The notes: generated from the letters alone by a model not told the origin. DNA of 64,000 nt from Chrysophaeum taylorii (GCA_029834535.1 JAQMWT010000524.1:310001-374000); one strand, 5' to 3'; positions 51,023 through 60,690 are shown, numbered from the stretch's first letter. Program-made: numbers and translations.

Positions 51023-51150
51023 CGGAGGTGTTGCGGCTATTGGTCCATGAGTGGGGCTGCCATAGTCGATGTAGGCGTAATGCTCGGGAACATCTCGAGG
51101 TGTCTTATGCGTTGACTTGTCGGTCGTGGGAACGAGGTGGCTTGGCGTTC

Positions 51151-51490
51151 AGTCGGCAAGGCTGCTACCTGGGCCGTTGTGCCCAAAGAGAGAAGAAGCC
51201 CAGTGCATGTCATAGCAGCATGATGGTGGTAGTGACCATCGGGGAGAGAGCTGTCTTTCGCCCATTCCAAAGTTGTCGACTCTTGATCTATGTTGTTTTG
51301 ATTCTTGGTTTCGCTTTGCACGTCGGCAGGGCTGCTATCTGGGCCGTTGTGCCCAAAGAGAGAGGAAGCCCTTATGCATGCCGTGGCAGCGTGATGGTGG
51401 TCGTTACCATCGGAGATAGAGCTGTCTGTTGCCGATTCCGAAGTTGTCGACTTGTCATCGTCGTAGTCTTGTTTCTTGGTTTTGATTTGC
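51151..51490. repeat. Direct tandem repeat, period about 170 bp
   Basis: GTCGGCAAGGCTGCTACCTG at about 51152 recurs as GTCGGCAGGGCTGCTATCTG at about 51322. The following blocks GGGCCGTTGTGCCCAAAGAG, GTTACCATCGG-like and AAGTTGTCGACT are also repeated. The minus-strand frame reads the repeat as two similar 57-residue units. Confidence 0.85.
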
Positions 51491-51711
51491 ACGTGGAGAA
51501 CGTCGCCGGTGGTGGGGGTACGGTCGCCGGTGTTGGATGTACGCCCTCGCAACTCGAGCGCGGGGATGTGGTCGAGTTGGTGTGAACCAGATGGCCAAGG
51601 AGGCGAGCGGGTGCAAAGGGGGACAGTGGGTGCCGGAGAGGCGAAGAGGGACGTGGCAGAGGAGGAGGTGCCAGAGCGGGCGGGGGGTTGAGGACAGAAA
51701 GGCGGAGCGGG

Positions 51712-53607
51712 TTATGAATCAGGAGAGCCGGGTCCGGGGCATCCGTGGAGTTGGTGATGGCACGCGGGTAGGAGCGGGAGAGAGGCATCGGGGAAGGTGT
51801 GTTGGGAAGGGGATGAAGGTAGGCGATGGGGGGAGGAGGGAGGTGAAAGATGCGAAGCAGTATCCGAGGTGGAGTTTGTGCCGTCTAAGGAGGCAAGTAT
51901 GGTGTGGAGGACGGCGTGGGTTTCGGAGTGGGAGTTGCGGATGTCAACGTGGGCAGTTTCGAGTGCCTTGAGCTGGGTGTCCTTGAGATGGAGTTCGGCG
52001 TGGGTGGAGAGCAGTTCGCCGGCTTGGATGGCGAGCTTAGCGGTGGCGGAGGCTAAAGCAGCGTCGGTTATGGTGAGTGTAGTGTTGGCGGAGGCCAAAG
52101 CATTATCCTTGAGGGTGAGCGCGGCCTTGGTTGCGGCCTACTCGGCGGTGTGGGAGTCGAGTGCAGCTTGTGTGGCGGCCAACTCTTGTTGGAGCGCGGA
52201 CGGAGGTGCATGGGAACTTGGAGAAGGAAGATTGAGTGAGGCTGGGGTTGTGATGGGAGAAGGGTCGTAGCTGTGGAGTGCGCAATCACGCGGGTGGAGG
52301 TGAAAATCGGGGGGACAGCGACTTTCGAAAGATGATGAAGATTGGACAGGAGGGTCCGATGGTGGGGCGGCAGGGTCCGATGGTGGGGCGGCAGGAGCTT
52401 GAGCCGCGGAAGGGGCTTGATCAAGGATGGATGCGCCGGGGCCGTCATGGCCGTAGGTGGCATGGTCTTGTGGATGGAGGTGTGTGTCGTGGCGAATGGG
52501 TGGGCGAGGATGGTGGGGAACTTGAAATAATGTGGAAGATGGAGTCGCCGAAAGTGGGGAGGAAGGCTCCAGCGAAGGAGGTGGAGGCTCCGGTGGAGTA
52601 GGTGGAGTGAAGGGGGTAATGTAGAGTGGTGGTGGTGGAGGAGTGTTTAACATCGCTGGTGCGATATTCGAACAAGGTGGAGTGTCCTCGTGAATGTGGG
52701 GTGTGCCAGGTTGTGGAGTAACCTTGGCTATGCCGGGGTCCGGAGGGAAGGCAGTGGGGTCCGAGACTTTGCCGTGGGGTGTTTGACATCCGGTGGGGTT
52801 GACGGCAGGAGGTGGATGTTGTCCATGCATGTATGAGATCCCAACCCTGGTATCGCTAACCGTTGGTTGCGATGGAGGACGGCGCCTAACACGCTTGCTC
52901 CCTGCGGCGGCCCCGGCCGTCCCGGAGTGAGACGGTGCCTGCTCGCCTCCCGGGCTGGCCGGTTAGCACCCGGAAAGTCCGCGCTGGGATGGGGTTCGCT
53001 CGGTTGGGCAGAACGCGACGGACAGGTCAATTGTTCGTGGACCAACGCGTCCGCGGCCTGCGACGTTTTTGCACGACCTCGCACAAGACCGCGCGCAGTG
53101 GCGGTCCACCATCAACAAGTCCGTCCTCGTCCCTCGCCCCTGCCCCAACTGCGTGATTTTCCTCTGTGCTTCCGTACCGGCTCCTGCCGGTCCGGCCTGG
53201 CTCCCATGCTCGGGAGAAGTCTGATGTTAGTTACTTAGTCCATGTTCGAAAACGTGTTGAACAGCAGGAGCGGGGGTGACCATCGAGATGACCAGGTCTT
53301 GGGTCGCGACTTCGGGAGAAGTTTGCTTGAGGGGGGTTTCCTTAAGAACATCTGGTGGGGGAGCCTGTTCAAGTTGCTCGTCCTGGTCGAGTTGCTCGTT
53401 CATAGCTTCGCTTGTTGCGGCGATCTTAGCTTGTAAGGCAGCGTTTGTGGCTTTGAGATCAGCTAAATCAGCATTGAGCTGTTGCCAGAGAGCTTGTTGT
53501 TCTTGTGGTGTAGCGAATTGCGTTGCTAATGCCAGACTCGGGACTTGTGGGTCGTGAGTCGCCATCGTTTTGGGGTTGCTTTTTGCGCGTTGTTGGTTGC
53601 CTTTCAC
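51712..53607 (-). pseudogene. Coiled-coil, Pro-rich ORF split by a SINE-like insertion
   Basis: Three segments lie in one phase: 53607-53227, 52830-52138 and 52098-51712. The first has a coiled coil (QALWQQLNADLADLKATNAA) that looks like the N-terminus of a gag protein. The second is Pro/His/Ser-rich and ends in a new coiled coil. A single TAG (52138-52140) interrupts this coil, and the third segment continues it (LTLKDNALASANTTLTITDA). The gap 52850-53236 is exactly a SINE-like repeat whose length keeps the phase. So the original ORF was longer than 500 codons before insertion. Confidence 0.6.
52850..53236 (+). repeat. SINE-like repeat, near full length
   Basis: Closely matches 59812-60226. 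The head is GGTTGCGATGGAGGAC, then TAACACGCTTGC, faintly like a tRNA-Ser/Leu 5' half. The middle reads GTTAGCACCCGGAAAGTC and GGTTCGCTCGGTTGGGCAGA, a possible B-box place. The 3' end is CTCGGGAGAAGTCTGATGTTAG followed by TTAG-like tail. No ORF. Its insertion interrupts the coiled-coil ORF. Confidence 0.7.
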
Positions 53608-53786
53608 ACCTTTTCACACTTTTCACCAGTAGCAAGCGATGAGACTTGACTACGGTCTTAGAAACTTCAGGAACTTCAGGAGATTGCTCTTACCTGGAAA
53701 TCCTGGGTCTTTGTCCGAGACGTCGATCGAGATCGATGTCTTTCGGAGGGACGTTTCTCTACCAGTACCCGACTGGGTCCAAACCT

Positions 53787-53975
53787 AGAGATAGTAAAAG
53801 TTCACTGTGCCCCTTGTAGAGAATGATGGCAGTGGTAGTGCCGTCTTTATCGCCCTGTCCTTAACGACACAAAGAGCGGCACGGTGTTCGACACAGTGAT
53901 TTTTTTGGTGATTGGGTGTGAGTGTGATTAAAGGGGGGGGGGGTAATAACCCTAAATCACATTTTCTATCTCTAA
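53787..53975. repeat. Small MITE-like copy at the right edge of the block
   Basis: Ends CTAGAGATAG and CTATCTCTA are inverted, as in the 5304-5818 element. The interior shares GCGGCACGGTGTT, ACACAGTGATTT and GGGTGTGAGTGTG with the right terminus of that element. A run of 11 G lies inside. Confidence 0.55.
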
Positions 53976-54327
53976 AAAATGCGGATGGAGTCAGCCGATC
54001 TTGAATTCGCAGATGCCCTCACTTGAGTGATTCCATCCCTGGCACATCTTCCTTCCGAAATCAGGAACATGGAAGCAATCGTGTGATCGACCACTACCCG
54101 TCGTGCCGCGTGCAAGATTCCATTTCCTCGAAAAAATGATGGAGAAGTTAGCTGCTCGCCCACTTTTTCTTGGATGTGTTTCCCGTCAGCATCGACGCTT
54201 CTTTAAGCCAGCTCGTTCTTGCGCTCTTCCTCCTGTTTCGCCGGCGCCCCTTCCTAATCCTCATCAACATTCTCCTCCACCTCCAGGTACTGCGGCTCAA
54301 CCAATTTCGCTCAGACGGAGTTGGGAG

Positions 54328-55010
54328 CAGGGTGCGACGGCAAGAAAGAAAAGGGGGTTGCCCGCGTACCCTGACTCGGCTGATGTCCTCGCAAAACACG
54401 AGGATGCCGGACAGGTAGCGGCTTCTCTCTCTCCGCCTCGCAGAAATCACCCCTGGATCGCCATCTCGAGTGCGAGACGGCAGATCACTTATGGTAAGAA
54501 TACGGGATGGGGCGACTGCTGTCTTCAGGATAGTATGCTGACGTAGGCTTGGAAGCTTGCGAGTGAAGAGTGAATGAAGGGTAAGGCTGACAGCAGACGT
54601 TGCCATTACATGGGGTCGGCCTCGGATGTATGAATGTGAGGTGAATACGTAAGGGACAAATGTGAAGTAAAGTGAAGTGAGTTTGGTGAAGTGAGGGAGG
54701 GATCGAGAATATGGAGTCTTCCGCGAGGTGGTTGTGGCGGGAACTCTTGCTTCTTAGGCTTACCCTACTGTTAGCGCTTATCCTAAAAGCTTTTCTGTGA
54801 CGGCGAGTCACACCCTCATAAGGAGCATATTTTATCATAAACGAACCCCAACCTCAAGTGAGAGGTCTTGGCGAGCGATTGGTTGTGGCGACCAGCGAGG
54901 CGAAACCCCTCGCCTAGGCCGATTACCTCGAGTGTTAGAGGTGCAGGCGTATCTAGGTGAGCCCCCCGAGGTAGCCTTGTTTTTGCTCCCGCCATAGAGG
55001 TGTGGTTGAT
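54328..55010 (+). repeat. LTR-like sequence (possible 3' LTR of copy A)
   Basis: Matches 36975-38000 block by block in the same orientation, and shares with the copy B end the stretch TATCATAAACGA, CAACCTCAAGTGAGAGGTC, TTGGCGAGCGATTGGTTGTGG. It could equally be a solo LTR of another copy. Short open frames within (54103-54546 and others) have no recognisable content. Confidence 0.5.
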
Positions 55011-55451
55011 CAAAGGGGAGCGCTGTTGCTCCCATGTTCATACGAACAGTGTTTAAGTAGACAATAAGACTCCTTAGACATTCCGCCAGGGCAGAAAGTT
55101 TCGCCAAAGACGGAACCCTTTTTGTCCCCGGGCCGCCGCAGGCGGCTTCGAGGGCTAGACGCAGGCGGCGGGCGGCGAACGACTCGGCCGCGGTAGCTGA
55201 GCTGGCCGTCAGCGACAGAATTCTGCGAGGCGTCCACCTGCGGGACGGAGGCGGATCGGCGCCACGACACTTCCGGTCGAGACGCCCCCGTCCGTGCGCG
55301 CGCGGGCCTGACGCGCGCTGTTGACCAACCGCGCTCGTCTCCGGAGACGGGATCCGCCGAGCCGAAGACGGCCATCTCCACGTCGCCCTCCTATGGGAGG
55401 AAGGTGGAAGACCCCTCTCCGGCGCTGCGAGTGTTGAACGACAAGGTACTT

Positions 55452-56844
55452 CTAGGTCATTCGATCCACCAACTGAGGTGGTGCGGGAGGGGGGAGCGAA
55501 CGAGGAGACCATGCTGACCCACGATGCCTGCAAGCCCGCTCGCACTGCTCGTACCAGAGGACAAGAGTCGCGAATATGGTCTCGGTCATCGGCCAGGGCG
55601 ACTCAGCCGGCAGGAATTCGGGCGGACTGGAACTGTCGAGTTGGAGCAGGTCGATGACCATGCGGCGGAGCCTAGCCTCGTCCACGCCAAGGGTGATAAT
55701 GAGGACCGCAATCGAGGCGGGATTCGGACCAGTGCCGCAAGAACCGTACGGTTGTGGTGTCGGCCAGCCAGCGAGGACGGTGGCGCCGGGCATGAGGATG
55801 GCGATGTCCGCCCTGAGATACTCGGAGAAGGCGCTGATGCCGCGCAGGTCATTGCCCGTGACGTTGACAGCGAGCTCGCCAGGGATCCGCGCCACGAGAG
55901 TGTCGCATACGCCGACGCGCAAACTCGGAGCTGAGTTGCTGATTGGCAAGCACCGGAACTGCCTGTCCTGGTGGAGTCTGCAATCGCTGCCAACCACCAG
56001 ATCCTTGAGCCAGCTTCTTGCCAACCTCTTTGGCCGCCTTGTGCAAGAAGGGGTAGAGCCAACAAGCGCAGCCTGCGTTGTCGTCGGCGCACGGTCCCAG
56101 CAATCGAGTCGTCACCATGAAGCAGCCCATCGCGAAGCGCACATCGCATGTCGGTCCCGGTCACCATGGCCCCGAGCTTGTAGCTGCCGACCTTGGAAAT
56201 CGGCGTCTTCGTCACGCCGCTCTTGAACTCGAGGTCCCAGGACAAGCCCGCGCCCGGAGTCCATGCCGACTCAGACGTCTGCCTACCAAGCACAAGCCGA
56301 GGATGCCGAAGTTGCGCGTAAAGGAATCCCTGGTGCCCTCGTGCGAGTAGATATCGACGACCGCCTCGATCATCTGTAGGTACGCGGCCGGCGCCGAGTT
56401 GTCCGGGTCCTCGCCGGCGTCCTTCGTGCGTTGCAGGCAGATGCGCTTGATGTTATGAATCACGCCTTCGAACTCAGTCGCTAGATGCGTCTTGCTATCT
56501 TCGTCAAGGCAGGCGAAGAACAACGTCACCGCCGCCGAGCCGCCGGCGGCCTGGAACCTGCTTTGGGCCGAGCGGAGGAGCGCGCGGTGTTTTATGGAGA
56601 CGTCCGCCGACAATGGCTTATCTTTGTTCACGGGCCCCTCGGACTTGGACTTGTACACGTTGACCAGATAGTGGGCGAGCTCCTGGTACAGCTTTCTACT
56701 GCAGGCCGTCACCTCATCCAACGAATCCCAAGACGGCATCCCTTTCCCGCCAGACGCGCGCCTCCGCGATCCGCTTCGTATTTTTTTGGCCCGGACCGTC
56801 TTGTCCGAATCGCCAGCCGAGCCGATGAAGTTTGCAGAGGACAC
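55452..56844 (-). pseudogene. Broken unknown protein gene
   Basis: The minus-strand frame 56844-56212 encodes 210 residues with a basic start (KTVRAKKIRSGSRRR) and a helical region (LYQELAHYLVNVYKSKSEGP, AAVTLFFACLDEDSKTHLAT, YLQMIEAVVDIYSHEGTRDS). The sense then moves to frame 56293-56080 (AGLSWDLEFKSGVTKTPISK) and on to 56024-55452 (VCDTLVARIPGELAVNVTGN, SEYLRADIAILMPGATVLAG, GTGPNPASIAVLIITLGVDE). At least two frame changes, near 56280 and 56090-56030, are needed. The protein would be about 450 residues, globular, without membrane segments. Family not recognised. Its position among repeats fits a decayed mobile-element or host gene. Confidence 0.55.
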
Positions 56845-57111
56845 ACTCGCTGCCGTTCAAATCGCAAAGGCCCGCGAGACTGCGAGTCAGTGTACGAGGA
56901 AATGTGTGCACAGACTCGTTTGCCTTCGCGCTTCCAGGACATTGCCCTCTTCGACTCCGACATTGTGTACAACTCGGCATGGCTTGATAAGCGTCTTGTC
57001 TTTACTTACGCGATATATATTTCGTAGGTGTTTTAGATGACAACAAGTTTCGCACCCCCCGACTTCCCTGTCGGCGGACCCCCTCCATTCTAACGGCCCA
57101 GCGGAATCTTC

Positions 57112-57363
57112 AGGTATGTGGAGTTACTCGTGGACCAAAACGTGCGCGGCTTGCGTCGCGACAACGGCGACGTCGCAAGACAGCGCGCAGTGGCGGTCCT
57201 CCACCCTCAAGGTACTCGTCCCTCGCATCCTCTCCGCACTCGTCCCTCGCACCCTCTAACCCCACTGTGTGCTTCGACTCCGTGTTTCCGGGCCGGCCCC
57301 TTCCGGCCCGGAAGGGGCCAGCCCGGCCTGGCTCCCATGCTCGGGCGAGGTCTGAAGTTAGTC
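57112..57363 (+). repeat. SINE-like repeat, 5'-truncated
   Basis: It starts within the family at GTGGACCAAAACGTGCGCGG and continues through CGCGCAGTGGCGGT, CTCGTCCCTCGCA and the terminal CCTGGCTCCCATGCTCGGG to GAAGTTAGT. A short internal duplication of the TCCGGCCCGG block is present. Confidence 0.7.
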
Positions 57364-57429
57364 GTCGTAAAGAAAAATAAAAATCTTTTGCTCAAGTTAT
57401 TTTTAATCGTCGTCTGTAGAAGCCTTACT

Positions 57430-57575
57430 ACTAATCGACAGATGTTTGTCTGTTTGTCTTTAAACGTCGACTGCTAAGAGGGGTGTGCGTGGGGAGATGA
57501 AGGATGTGGGTGTGTGTCTTTAAATGTCGACTGCTAACTAAGAGGGGTGTGTGTGTGGGGAGCATGAAGGAATGT
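57430..57575 (-). repeat. LINE 3'-tail-like sequences (two in tandem)
   Basis: TTTAAACGTCGACTGCTAAG at 57461 and TTTAAATGTCGACTGCTAA at 57520 are each followed by GAGGGGTGTG and GGGGAG..GAAGGA. The same sequence lies just after the stop of the non-LTR ORF at 62.3 kb, so these are probably severely 5'-truncated copies of that element in minus orientation. Confidence 0.55.
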
Positions 57576-57609
57576 GTGTCCCCCGATGTAGGGTAAGGAT
57601 CAGGTAGGC

Positions 57610-58140
57610 CCGCGAGCCAGGCATTGATCCTCCAAGCCGTCTACGGCGACCTCGCAGACTATTTCCACGACTCGCGGCGGCTCTTTCAGCGCGCCATTCT
57701 CACGCCCCGTCGAAACGATGTTGTCGATGCTGACAACGCGCGCATGACCGCGGCCTTTTTTTCCCGGAGACGAGGCGTCGGAGTTCTTTTCGGCCGACTA
57801 GGTTGGGTCGGAAGACGACGCCTCGCTCTTTACAGTCGAGTTTTCGACTCCCTGACAACCAACGGCATCCTGACTTTGATCGCGAGCTTAAAGTCTTCGC
57901 AACCTCGACCCGTCGCACGGCCACTGCAACGGTACCAGACACATGACCGATCGTGTCGTGTCACCGAGGCTCCTCCAGCCTGTATCCCTTAAGGCCCGCC
58001 GACGCCAAACGATCAACAAGAGCCAGGGCCAGACGCCCCGCGAGGTCGGCGTCCTCTCGCCCAAGCCCGTCTTCTGTCACGTCCAGCTCTACGTGGCTCT
58101 CTGTCGATCGGCAACCCCGAGGATATGCTCTTCTGAGTCG
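57610..58140 (+). pseudogene. C-terminal fragment of a Helitron/Pif1-type helicase
   Basis: The frame from about 57624 gives VYGDLADYFHDSRRLFQRAI and LTPRRNDVVDADNARM, the standard sequence after motif III in Pif1-like helicases of Helitron type. Frame changes follow. Then TINKSQGQTPREVGVLSPKP and VFCHVQLYVALCR appear at about 58009-58110, corresponding to the conserved TINKSQGQT...VFSHGQLYVALSR C-terminal motif (motif VI region). In Helitrons this domain belongs to the Rep-helicase that drives rolling-circle transposition; a host PIF1 fragment is the alternative. The rest of the protein is absent, so it is a relic. A minisatellite follows directly. Confidence 0.8.
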
Positions 58141-58178
58141 ACGACTCCACCCTACCCCACACGTGCTGCGCAATACCG

Positions 58179-58700
58179 ATGCGCCCCCCTCCCGGCGTCT
58201 ACACGCGCCCCCCTCCCGGCGTCTACACGCGCCCCTCCCGGCGTCTACACGCGCCCCCCGTCTACACGCGCCCCCCTCCCGGCGTCTACACGCGCCCCCC
58301 TCCCGGCGTCTACACGCGCCCCCCTCCCGGCGTCTACACGCGCCCCCCTCCCGGCGTCTACACGCGCCCCCCTCCCGGCGTCTACACGCGCCCCCCTCCC
58401 GGCGTCTGCTACACGCGCCCCCCTCCCGGCGTGCTACACGCGCCCCCTCCCGGCGTCTACACGCGCCCCCTCCCGGCGTCTACACGCGCCCCCTCCCGGC
58501 GTCTACACGCGCCCCCCTCCCGGCGTCTACACGCCCCCCTCCCGGCGTCTACACGCCCCCCTCCCGGCGTCTACACGCGCCCCCCTCCCGGCGTCTACGC
58601 GCCCCCCTCCCGGCGTCTACACGCCCCCCTCCCGGCGTCTACACGCGCCCCCCTCCCGGCGTCTACACGCGCCCCCCTCCCGGCGTCTACACGCGCACTG
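58179..58700. repeat. GC-rich minisatellite, 24-bp unit
   Basis: More than 20 head-to-tail units built from CGCCCCCCTCCCGGCG followed by TCTACACG, with small length variants (missing C, missing CG, or an extra GC before TACACG). It produces spurious PPPGVYTR or LPASTRAP frames. No coding support. Confidence 0.97.
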
Positions 58701-58767
58701 TAGGTGAACTTACTGGGACCAGGTGGACTTACTCGGTCTAGACATTGGGACTAGGTGAACTGAGTGA

Positions 58768-59125
58768 CCAGGTGAACTTACTGGGGACCAGGTGAGCTTA
58801 CTGGAGTTTTTTGACAACTCAAACTCAAAGGTTGGCGGCGCGTGCGGATCAAAGCAGCTTAGATTAGCGGAGGTGAGAGCGACGAGCTAGCTCAAAGGAG
58901 AGTGCGGTGAGTGGGTGTGAGCACGAGTGGGTTTACGCCGGGATAGCCAGGTGAACTTACTGGGGACCAGGTGAGCTTACTGGAGTTTTTTGACAACTCA
59001 AACTCAAAGGTTGGCGGCGCGTGCGGATCAAAGCAGCTTAGATTAGCGGAGGTGAGAGCGACGAGCTAGCTCAAAGGAGAGTGCGGTGAGTGGGTGTGAG
59101 CACGAGTGGGTTTACGCCGGGATAG
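58768..59125. repeat. 179-bp tandem duplication, plus flanking short repeats
   Basis: CCAGGTGAACTTACTGGGG at 58768 recurs at 58947 and the two units are nearly identical. The interior (TTGACAACTCAAACTCAAAG, GATCAAAGCAGCTTAGATTA, GTGGGTGTGAGCAC) is the reverse complement of the centre of the MITE at 5585-5700. Diverged GGTGAACTTACTGG and GGGACTAAGTGAACTAATTG units continue to about 59325. Confidence 0.9.
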
Positions 59126-59339
59126 AGATTGGGACTAAGTGAACTAATTGGTACTAAGTGCACTAACTGACTAGGTGACCTTACTGCGACAAGGTGAGCT
59201 TGAGTGGGTTTACGCCGGGATAGAGATTGGGACTAAGTGAACTAATTGGTACTAAGTGCACTAACTGACTAGGTGACGGTGAGCTTACTAGGGTTAGAGA
59301 TTGGGACTAGGTGAACTTACTGGCCTGTCCTTGTACTGT

Positions 59340-59400
59340 CATTAAATTTCGACTGCTAAGAGGGGGGGGGGGTGTGTGTGGGGAGCATGAAGGATGTGGG
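59340..59400 (-). repeat. LINE 3'-tail-like sequence
   Basis: ATTAAATTTCGACTGCTAAG then a run of nine G, GTGTGTGTGGGGAGCATGAA and GGATGTGGGTA: the same tail as at 57.5 and 62.3 kb. Confidence 0.55.
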
Positions 59401-59560
59401 TACTGTACTTGTACTGTCTCCTAATCAAGATTTTCACAACACAATGCTCAGATTTCCACTCCGCTGACCAGAAATGTGACTACCTCCGAGGCTTTTCCGA
59501 GGCTTCCACACGGAGGAAAAAAGTCACAACGTGCTCACTCCGCCTCGATCAAATAGTGTT

Positions 59561-59632
59561 TAGCAGGTGTTCGTTTCGATCGAACGACCTCTGGGTTATG
59601 GGCCCAGCGCGCTACCACTGCGCCAACCTGCT
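59561..59632 (-). tRNA. Initiator tRNA-Met (CAT)
   Basis: The 72-nt cloverleaf on the minus strand is complete. The acceptor AGCAGGT pairs with ACCTGCT over seven pairs, the D stem is GCGC/GCGC, the anticodon stem is CTGGG/CCCAG with loop CCCATAA, the variable loop is AGGTC, and the T stem is GTTCG/CGAAC. Three initiator hallmarks are present: A1:U72, three stacked G:C pairs next to the anticodon loop, and a T loop reading ATCGAAA (A54 and A60 instead of T54). There is no intron or encoded CCA. It loads Met for translation initiation. It sits alone between repeats. Confidence 0.96.
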
Positions 59633-59811
59633 CCAAACACCAACCAGGTCGGGGGCGCGAACCCGCTAACTGTGAGCTATGGCTCTCACACCCCGATTCA
59701 CCCGGGGCACCGCGACACTTGGGAGTGGGATGTTTGTTAACATTATTGTTATATAAACTGTATAAAGGACACACACAGGGTTTTGTTTGTGTCGTACCCC
59801 TTACCCTGGTC

Positions 59812-60226
59812 GGTAACCGTATGGTTGCGATGGAGGACAGTGTCTAACACGCTTGCCTCCTGCGGCGCCCCCGGCCGTCCTGGAGTAAGACGGTGGCTGC
59901 TCGCCTCCCAGACTGGCCGGTTAGCACCCGGAAAGTCTGCGGTGGGATGTGGTTCGCTCGGTTGGGCAGAACGCGACGGACAGGTCGATTGTTCGTGAAC
60001 TAAAACGTGCGCGGCCTGCGACGCGACGAGCACGATTCGCACAAGACCGCGCGCAGTGGCGGTGCGCGATCCACTCGTACTCGTCCCTCGCACCCTCTAC
60101 GTACTCGTCCCTCGCACCCTCTACCCCAACTGTGTGCTTCCTCCGTGATTCTGTGATTCTGGACCGGCCCCTGTCGGCCCGGCCTGGCTCGAATGCTCGG
60201 GAGGGGTCTGAAGTTAGTTAGTTAGA
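59812..60226 (+). repeat. SINE-like repeat, longest copy
   Basis: Collinear with 52850-53236 from the head GGTTGCGATGGAGGACAGTG to the tail GAAGTTAGTTAGTTAG. It includes a duplicated CTCGTCCCTCGCACCCTCTA block near 60085-60125. The variable (TTAG)n end and 5'-truncated relatives fit a retroposed family. Confidence 0.7.
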
Positions 60227-60278
60227 TTTGCACGTCTTTACATGCTACGTTTTATTATGGAAACGTTGCTTTTCGACG

Positions 60279-60690
60279 ATGGCAGGCACCGAATTTCCGG
60301 ACCTGGGGAGGAGCGCCGAGTCGGTACTCGTCGGCGGTGCGTGTGTTGGGTCATCGGAGGCCCTGCCATGCGTGTTTTTGAGCAAGCTACGGCCGAGAAT
60401 CGCGGCCATCTGCTACGGCGCTGTCAGGAAGAAGGCTATCGAGATCAAAAAGACCGCAGGTGTCGTGGAGGCGATCAAGACGCGCGCGCAAGGCGCAGTT
60501 GGCCAGCCTTTCGACAACTCTGATGTCGTCGGCGCTGACGCTCTTACCATCGTTTCGTAAACTCACCGTCGCCGACCCGGACACCAACGCCCGCATCACC
60601 GACAGCCCGCGCCTGGCTTCTGCAGACCTCCAGGCAAGAACTGGCGCCACCAACTCGCACGAGAAGACGCAGCTCTCGTCAGGCGTCTAG
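60279..60690 (+). pseudogene. Small broken unknown ORF
   Basis: The frame from the ATG at 60279 encodes 93 residues (MAGTEFPDLGRSAESVLVGG, then LRPRIAAICYGAVRKKAIEI) to a stop at 60560. From about 60545 the adjacent frame continues in protein-like style (LLPSFRKLTVADPDTNARIT) to 60690. So a frameshift near 60540 probably splits one ORF of about 135 residues. Not recognised; no motif seen. Confidence 0.35.

Larger units (their letters stand above)
45237..53975 (-). mobile_element. 8.6-kb block of unknown nature inserted in copy A
   Basis: It is bounded by direct terminal-repeat-like segments (45237-45345 and 53861-53975). The plus strand is G-rich and C-poor through most of the block, unlike its surroundings, and a chain of long minus-strand frames fills it. 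The order in transcription sense is a coiled-coil N-terminal ORF (53607-51712, with a SINE-like insertion and one stop), then ORFs ending at 51037, 49736, 49429, 48075 and 46461. I recognise no polymerase, integrase or transposase. An LTR-type element with very diverged or non-globular proteins is one reading; a decayed host gene brought by a transposon is another. Confidence 0.4.
36975..55010 (+). mobile_element. LTR retroelement copy A (Ty3-like, carries a DNA methyltransferase), with nested insertion
   Basis: Order on the plus strand: LTR-like region (to 38.2 kb), gag (38.2-39.8), Arg/Ser-rich and acidic linker (39.8-41.1), aspartic protease (41.1-42.2), cytosine-C5 methyltransferase (42.6-43.6), reverse transcriptase and RNase H start (43.7-45.2). 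At 45.2 kb the RNase H is cut off by an 8.6-kb foreign block. A second LTR-like region in the same orientation follows at 54.3-55.0 kb, which would be the 3' LTR if the whole is one element. Protease before RT fits Ty3/gypsy order. No integrase is visible. Several frameshifts and in-frame stops show it is not functional as sequenced. Confidence 0.7.

Noticed and set aside
58179-58700. CRISPR-like regular repeat pattern
   Set aside because: Units are contiguous without unique spacers and the DNA is eukaryotic; it is a minisatellite.
57943-58741. Long frames with PPPGVYTR or LPASTRAP repeats
   Set aside because: All three frames are open because the 24-bp minisatellite lacks stops; there is no sign of a protein.
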